A DNA stretch of 7,843 nt from a bacterium. Lineage in GTDB: Bacteria > Planctomycetota > Planctomycetia > Pirellulales > Pirellulaceae. Under the pieces are notes generated by a model. That model saw only the letters and a program-made list of their open reading frames with translations, had not been told where the DNA came from and searched no databases. Shown here one piece after another: positions 5,399 through 7,843 of the stretch (position 1 is the stretch's first letter; each line of letters begins with the position of its first letter). The stretch spans positions 1 to 7,843 of the forward strand of contig JAUIHJ010000393.1 in the NCBI GenBank assembly GCA_030432015.1. The letters run 5' to 3'. Position numbers and translations under genes: made by a program.

Positions 5399-5967
5399 GA
5401 TTCACCGCTGGAGGAAGGGTGGTTGGCTTGAGAGTCCGCGTGCAGGGAAGATGGCTCCGCCTGCATTGGTGGGGGCGGTGCTTCGGTCGCCGGGCGTCGG
5501 GGGGGCGCGTCGAGCGTCGCAGGATGGACGGCCGGATCGCGGGTCGCTGACGGCGGCTGGCCTGGGTGCACCCACTCGCACGTCCCGTCGGCCCAATTTT
5601 CTTGCTTCCAGATCGGGACAACTTCCTTGAGCGTATCAATAAGCCACTTTCCCGCCTCGAAAGCGACTTGTCGATGAGGCGAACTCACGGCGATCGCCAC
5701 ACTCGCTTCGCGAAGACCGAGTTCTCCCAGTCTGTGGACGATGGCGCAACCGGTCAATGACCAGCGCCGCGTGGCTTCTTCAGCCAGCTGAGTCATTTTT
5801 TTGTGGGCCATCGCTTCGTAGGCTTCGTACACCAGCGAGCGGGTCCGGCGGTCGCCGGTCATTTCGCGGGTCGTGCCCAGGAACAAGACGGCGGCCCCGG
5901 CTAAATTTGACTCGACGGCGCGGAGCAGCGCGCCGGTATCGATCTCGTCGTGGGTGATCTCAATCAT
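5395..5967 (-). CDS. moaE: Molybdopterin synthase catalytic subunit with proline-rich C-terminal tail
   Basis: Large subunit of molybdopterin synthase: with thiocarboxylated MoaD it adds two sulfurs to the precursor to make molybdopterin. 190 residues from the ATG at 5967; typical MoaE is near 150. Seen: MIEITHDEID at the start, LFLGTTRE with Arg34, VYEAYEAMA (46-54), IVHRLGEL (77-84), SSPHR with His98 and Arg99, and LKEVVPIWKQE with Lys114 and Lys121, the positions matching the active-site lysines of E. coli MoaE with a constant offset of 5. The fold ends near WVHPG (132-136). The last 54 residues are rich in Pro, Ala, Ser and His, with a run of four prolines, and look disordered. An upstream ATG at 6012 would add 15 residues that do not resemble the family; neither start has a clear Shine-Dalgarno. 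It lies 63 nt after moaD and overlaps moaA by 4 nt. Confidence 0.95.
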   Translation of the reverse strand: MIEITHDEIDTGALLRAVESNLAGAAVLFLGTTREMTGDRRTRSLVYEAYEAMAHKKMTQLAEEATRRWSLTGCAIVHRLGELGLREASVAIAVSSPHRQVAFEAGKWLIDTLKEVVPIWKQENWADGTCEWVHPGQPPSATRDPAVHPATLDAPPRRPATEAPPPPMQAEPSSLHADSQANHPSSSGES

Positions 5968-6030
5968 TGGACATTTGGCGAGCTGTGTTGGTTTGTGTCG
6001 CGTAGCGTTCATCTTAGCCCAGCGAAGCGG

Positions 6031-6276
6031 CTAGCCGCCACTGACAGGCGGAATGCACGCGATTTCGTCGGTCGCCGCCAGGCAAGTCTGATCCGTGGCA
6101 TATTCTGCGTTAACGGCAAAGACGACGCTTGCGAGTGTCCCGGACAGGGCCGGGTATTCCTGCACCAGCGCGGCACGGAGGTCCGCGACCGTGGCGCCGT
6201 CAGGCACGTCGACATGCGCCGTTTCACTGCCAACGAGTTGCTTGGCGACGGCAAACAGCTTGACCTGGACGTTCAC
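6031..6276 (-). CDS. moaD: Molybdopterin synthase sulfur-carrier subunit
   Basis: Small ubiquitin-fold subunit that carries sulfur as a C-terminal thiocarboxylate into molybdopterin synthase. 81 residues, the normal size. Seen: VQVKLFAVAKQLVG at the N-terminus, DGATVADLRAALVQEYPAL in the middle, FAVNAEYA (53-60), DEIACIPPVSGG at the end, with the required terminal Gly-Gly (80-81). The start is a GTG that overlaps the stop of the oxidoreductase gene in a GTGA, and GAGGAG at 6288-6293 lies 11 nt upstream, inside that gene. This strongly suggests translational coupling. A ThiS-type carrier is less likely because moaE and moaA follow directly. Confidence 0.95.
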   Translation of the reverse strand: MNVQVKLFAVAKQLVGSETAHVDVPDGATVADLRAALVQEYPALSGTLASVVFAVNAEYATDQTCLAATDEIACIPPVSGG

Positions 6277-7843
6277 GTGACAATCAGCTCCTCGCCCCGC
6301 GCTGACAACAGTCGCCCCACCCCGGGCATCAAACCATAGGCGTGGGCCAGCAATTTTAGCGGGTGCAATGTCGGTTTGGTGGTTCCCTGTTCCATCTGCA
6401 TCTTACAGGCGCTGCATTCGGTGGTGCCGCATTGAATCGCCGGATCGCGAAGAGCGGAAATGAGATGCCAACCGACACGTAGGCTGTTGCGATAGTTCGT
6501 CCGCTTGAGCCCGTACATGCCGGCCATCCCCGAGCAACCGTGGTCCAGCGGCCGAACCGCCAGACCGGGGATCAATCGCAACAGATTCTGGCCGGGCGAG
6601 CCCGTATTCAATGCCCGTTGATGGCAGGGCTGATGGTATCCCAAAACGACATCGATCGGGTCGAAGTCGAGCTTCAGATCTCCGCGCTGGTGCAGATTCC
6701 ACAGGTAGGTGCACGCTTCACTGGTGCTTCTGGCAACCAGGCGAGCGTCGTCGTCGTCCAGCAGGTTGGGATACTCGTGCGTCAGGCAGAGCGCCGTAGA
6801 CGGCTCGGTCGTCACGATCTGATAGCCCTGCCGAACCGCGTCCGCCAGCACCTTGACGTTGCCGTACGCCAAGCGCTTGGCCGCATCGGTCGCGCCGGCC
6901 GATACGGCCGCCATGCCTGCGTGCATGGGACGCGGCGGAATATAGACCTCGATTCCGTTGTGCTCCAGCACGGCCACCAGGGACTCCGCCAATTGAACGT
7001 CGTACCAGGTCGCATACACATCGGCGAAATAGAGAACCTTGCTGCCGCTACCGCGTGTCGGTCGGCTGAGCCTGCGGCGGTGCGCGACGCGAACCAGGTT
7101 ACGCAGCGCCAGCCGGGGCAATTTTCGCCCTTGGGCAATGCCCACAAATTTCTCCAGCAACCATCGCATCGGTCGGTTGCCGATGGCCCAATTCACAACC
7201 GACGAAAACCGGCTGCTGTAGGCGGCCAGGAGGTCCGGGCGGGTCAACATCCAATCGCTGGGCTTGAGACCATTGGTCGTCACATATTGGGCCTTGCACT
7301 CGACCATCAACTTGGGAATATCGACTTCCGCCGGGCATTCGAGCCGGCACTGGTGGCAATTCACGCACAAATCCGCGATGGCCTTGAATGCATCGGTCGC
7401 AAGAACCTCCTGCTCCAGGCTGCCGGTCAGCACGGCCCGCATCAAGTTTCCCTTGGCCCTGGGTGACGCTTCTTCGCGAGGTGCAATCCGAAAGATCGGA
7501 CACATCCGCTCGATGGACCATTCGCTCCGGCAGCGCCCGCACCCGTTGCAGGCCCGCGCCGCATTCTCGACCGACGGTCCATCCCAAATCAACTGCAAGG
7601 CGATCTTCTGTGGCGCGCCGTTGCCGACGGCTGCCGGTTCGGACGGCGTTTCTTCATCCTCGCCCGGTGCTACCACCGGCCGCAGGTTCTTGGTCAGCGG
7701 CTGGGGCGCATCGGCGACAATCTTGCCAGGGTTCAAAATATTCTGCGGATCGAAAATCCGCTTCACGCCTCGGAATACTTCGTACAGCGGTCCATGCTGC
7801 CGCTGCACAAACCAGGTCCGGCTGAGACCGTCACCGTGTTCGC
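6273..7843 (-). CDS. FAD-linked oxidase / 4Fe-4S oxidoreductase (5' end beyond the window)
   Basis: C-terminal 522 residues of a large GlcD/DLD-like flavoprotein fused to a GlpC-like Fe-S part; whole members are around 1000 residues. The first visible residues, EHGDGLSR, followed by GVKRIFDPQNILNPGKI, are the end of the FAD-linked oxidase C-terminal domain. An acidic linker follows. Two 4Fe-4S motifs come next: C-x2-C-x2-C-x9-CP (ligand codons 7550-7500) and the classical C-x2-C-x2-C-x3-CP (7367-7335). Then come two CCG-type domains. The first (about 7040-6700) has HAG where Cys-Cys-Gly is expected and PST where the usual Pro-Ser-Cys stands. The second keeps YHQPCH (near 6630), has CSG instead of CCG (near 6536), and ends in TTECSACKMQME (near 6420). 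It probably oxidises a 2-hydroxyacid such as lactate or glycolate and passes electrons through the clusters, but the substrate cannot be read from this part. No membrane segment is visible. The stop overlaps moaD by 4 nt. Confidence 0.88.
   Translation of the reverse strand, partial: EHGDGLSRTWFVQRQHGPLYEVFRGVKRIFDPQNILNPGKIVADAPQPLTKNLRPVVAPGEDEETPSEPAAVGNGAPQKIALQLIWDGPSVENAARACNGCGRCRSEWSIERMCPIFRIAPREEASPRAKGNLMRAVLTGSLEQEVLATDAFKAIADLCVNCHQCRLECPAEVDIPKLMVECKAQYVTTNGLKPSDWMLTRPDLLAAYSSRFSSVVNWAIGNRPMRWLLEKFVGIAQGRKLPRLALRNLVRVAHRRRLSRPTRGSGSKVLYFADVYATWYDVQLAESLVAVLEHNGIEVYIPPRPMHAGMAAVSAGATDAAKRLAYGNVKVLADAVRQGYQIVTTEPSTALCLTHEYPNLLDDDDARLVARSTSEACTYLWNLHQRGDLKLDFDPIDVVLGYHQPCHQRALNTGSPGQNLLRLIPGLAVRPLDHGCSGMAGMYGLKRTNYRNSLRVGWHLISALRDPAIQCGTTECSACKMQMEQGTTKPTLHPLKLLAHAYGLMPGVGRLLSARGEELIVT

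Noticed and set aside
6540..7466. Long open frame on the plus strand (308 residues) opposite the oxidoreductase
   Set aside because: It lies wholly antisense to a gene with clear FAD-oxidase and Fe-S motifs; its translation has no recognisable domain and is what a GC-rich antisense frame gives.
1..7843. CRISPR array, transposon, tRNA or rRNA
   Set aside because: No regularly spaced repeats, no transposase-like frame with terminal repeats, and no tRNA- or rRNA-like sequence were seen on reading both strands.

Overview
The window looks like a piece of a bacterial chromosome with fairly high GC content, and every gene I can support lies on the minus strand. The mix of genes suggests a planctomycete, probably of the Pirellula/Rhodopirellula type. 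It includes a small secreted Cys-protein ending in HGGVI, an HU protein with a long low-complexity tail, and a GlcD-like FAD/Fe-S protein fused upstream of molybdopterin genes. This assignment is inference from recalled family resemblance; no rRNA or other marker gene is present.

Layout in the direction of transcription (high to low coordinates): a large FAD-binding/4Fe-4S oxidoreductase cut by the right edge (to 6273); moaD (6276-6031); moaE (5967-5395); moaA (5398-4397); a class V aminotransferase/cysteine desulfurase-like gene (4339-3167); and a YkgJ-type CxxCxxCC protein (3106-2648). The oxidoreductase and moaD overlap by 4 nt, moaE and moaA overlap by 4 nt, and the other gaps are 57-63 nt, so this is most simply one operon. 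Two hairpins follow the last gene (2555-2626). A 644-nt non-coding stretch comes next, carrying several dyads and a good sigma70-type promoter (2079-2107) for an HU-family DNA-binding gene (2003-1575). A small signal-peptide/lipoprotein-like gene (1395-1177) follows, then a 306-nt leader rich in inverted repeats, and finally pyrD (870 to the left edge), a class 1B-like dihydroorotate dehydrogenase.

Functionally, MoaA carries out the first step of molybdenum cofactor synthesis (GTP to the cyclic precursor, jointly with MoaC, which is not here). MoaD and MoaE form molybdopterin synthase, which inserts the dithiolene sulfurs. The PLP enzyme beside them could mobilise sulfur for the MoaD thiocarboxylate or for a later cofactor-sulfuration step. 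The redox protein may be a functional partner or only a genomic neighbour. HU, the small lipoprotein and pyrD appear to be separate transcription units.

No mobile element, CRISPR array, tRNA or rRNA was recognised. The most interesting points are the operon that joins the oxidoreductase to moaD-moaE-moaA and a desulfurase-like enzyme, the loss of cysteines from the CCG-type domains of the oxidoreductase, the proline-rich tails on MoaE and HU, and the hairpin-rich pyrD leader.
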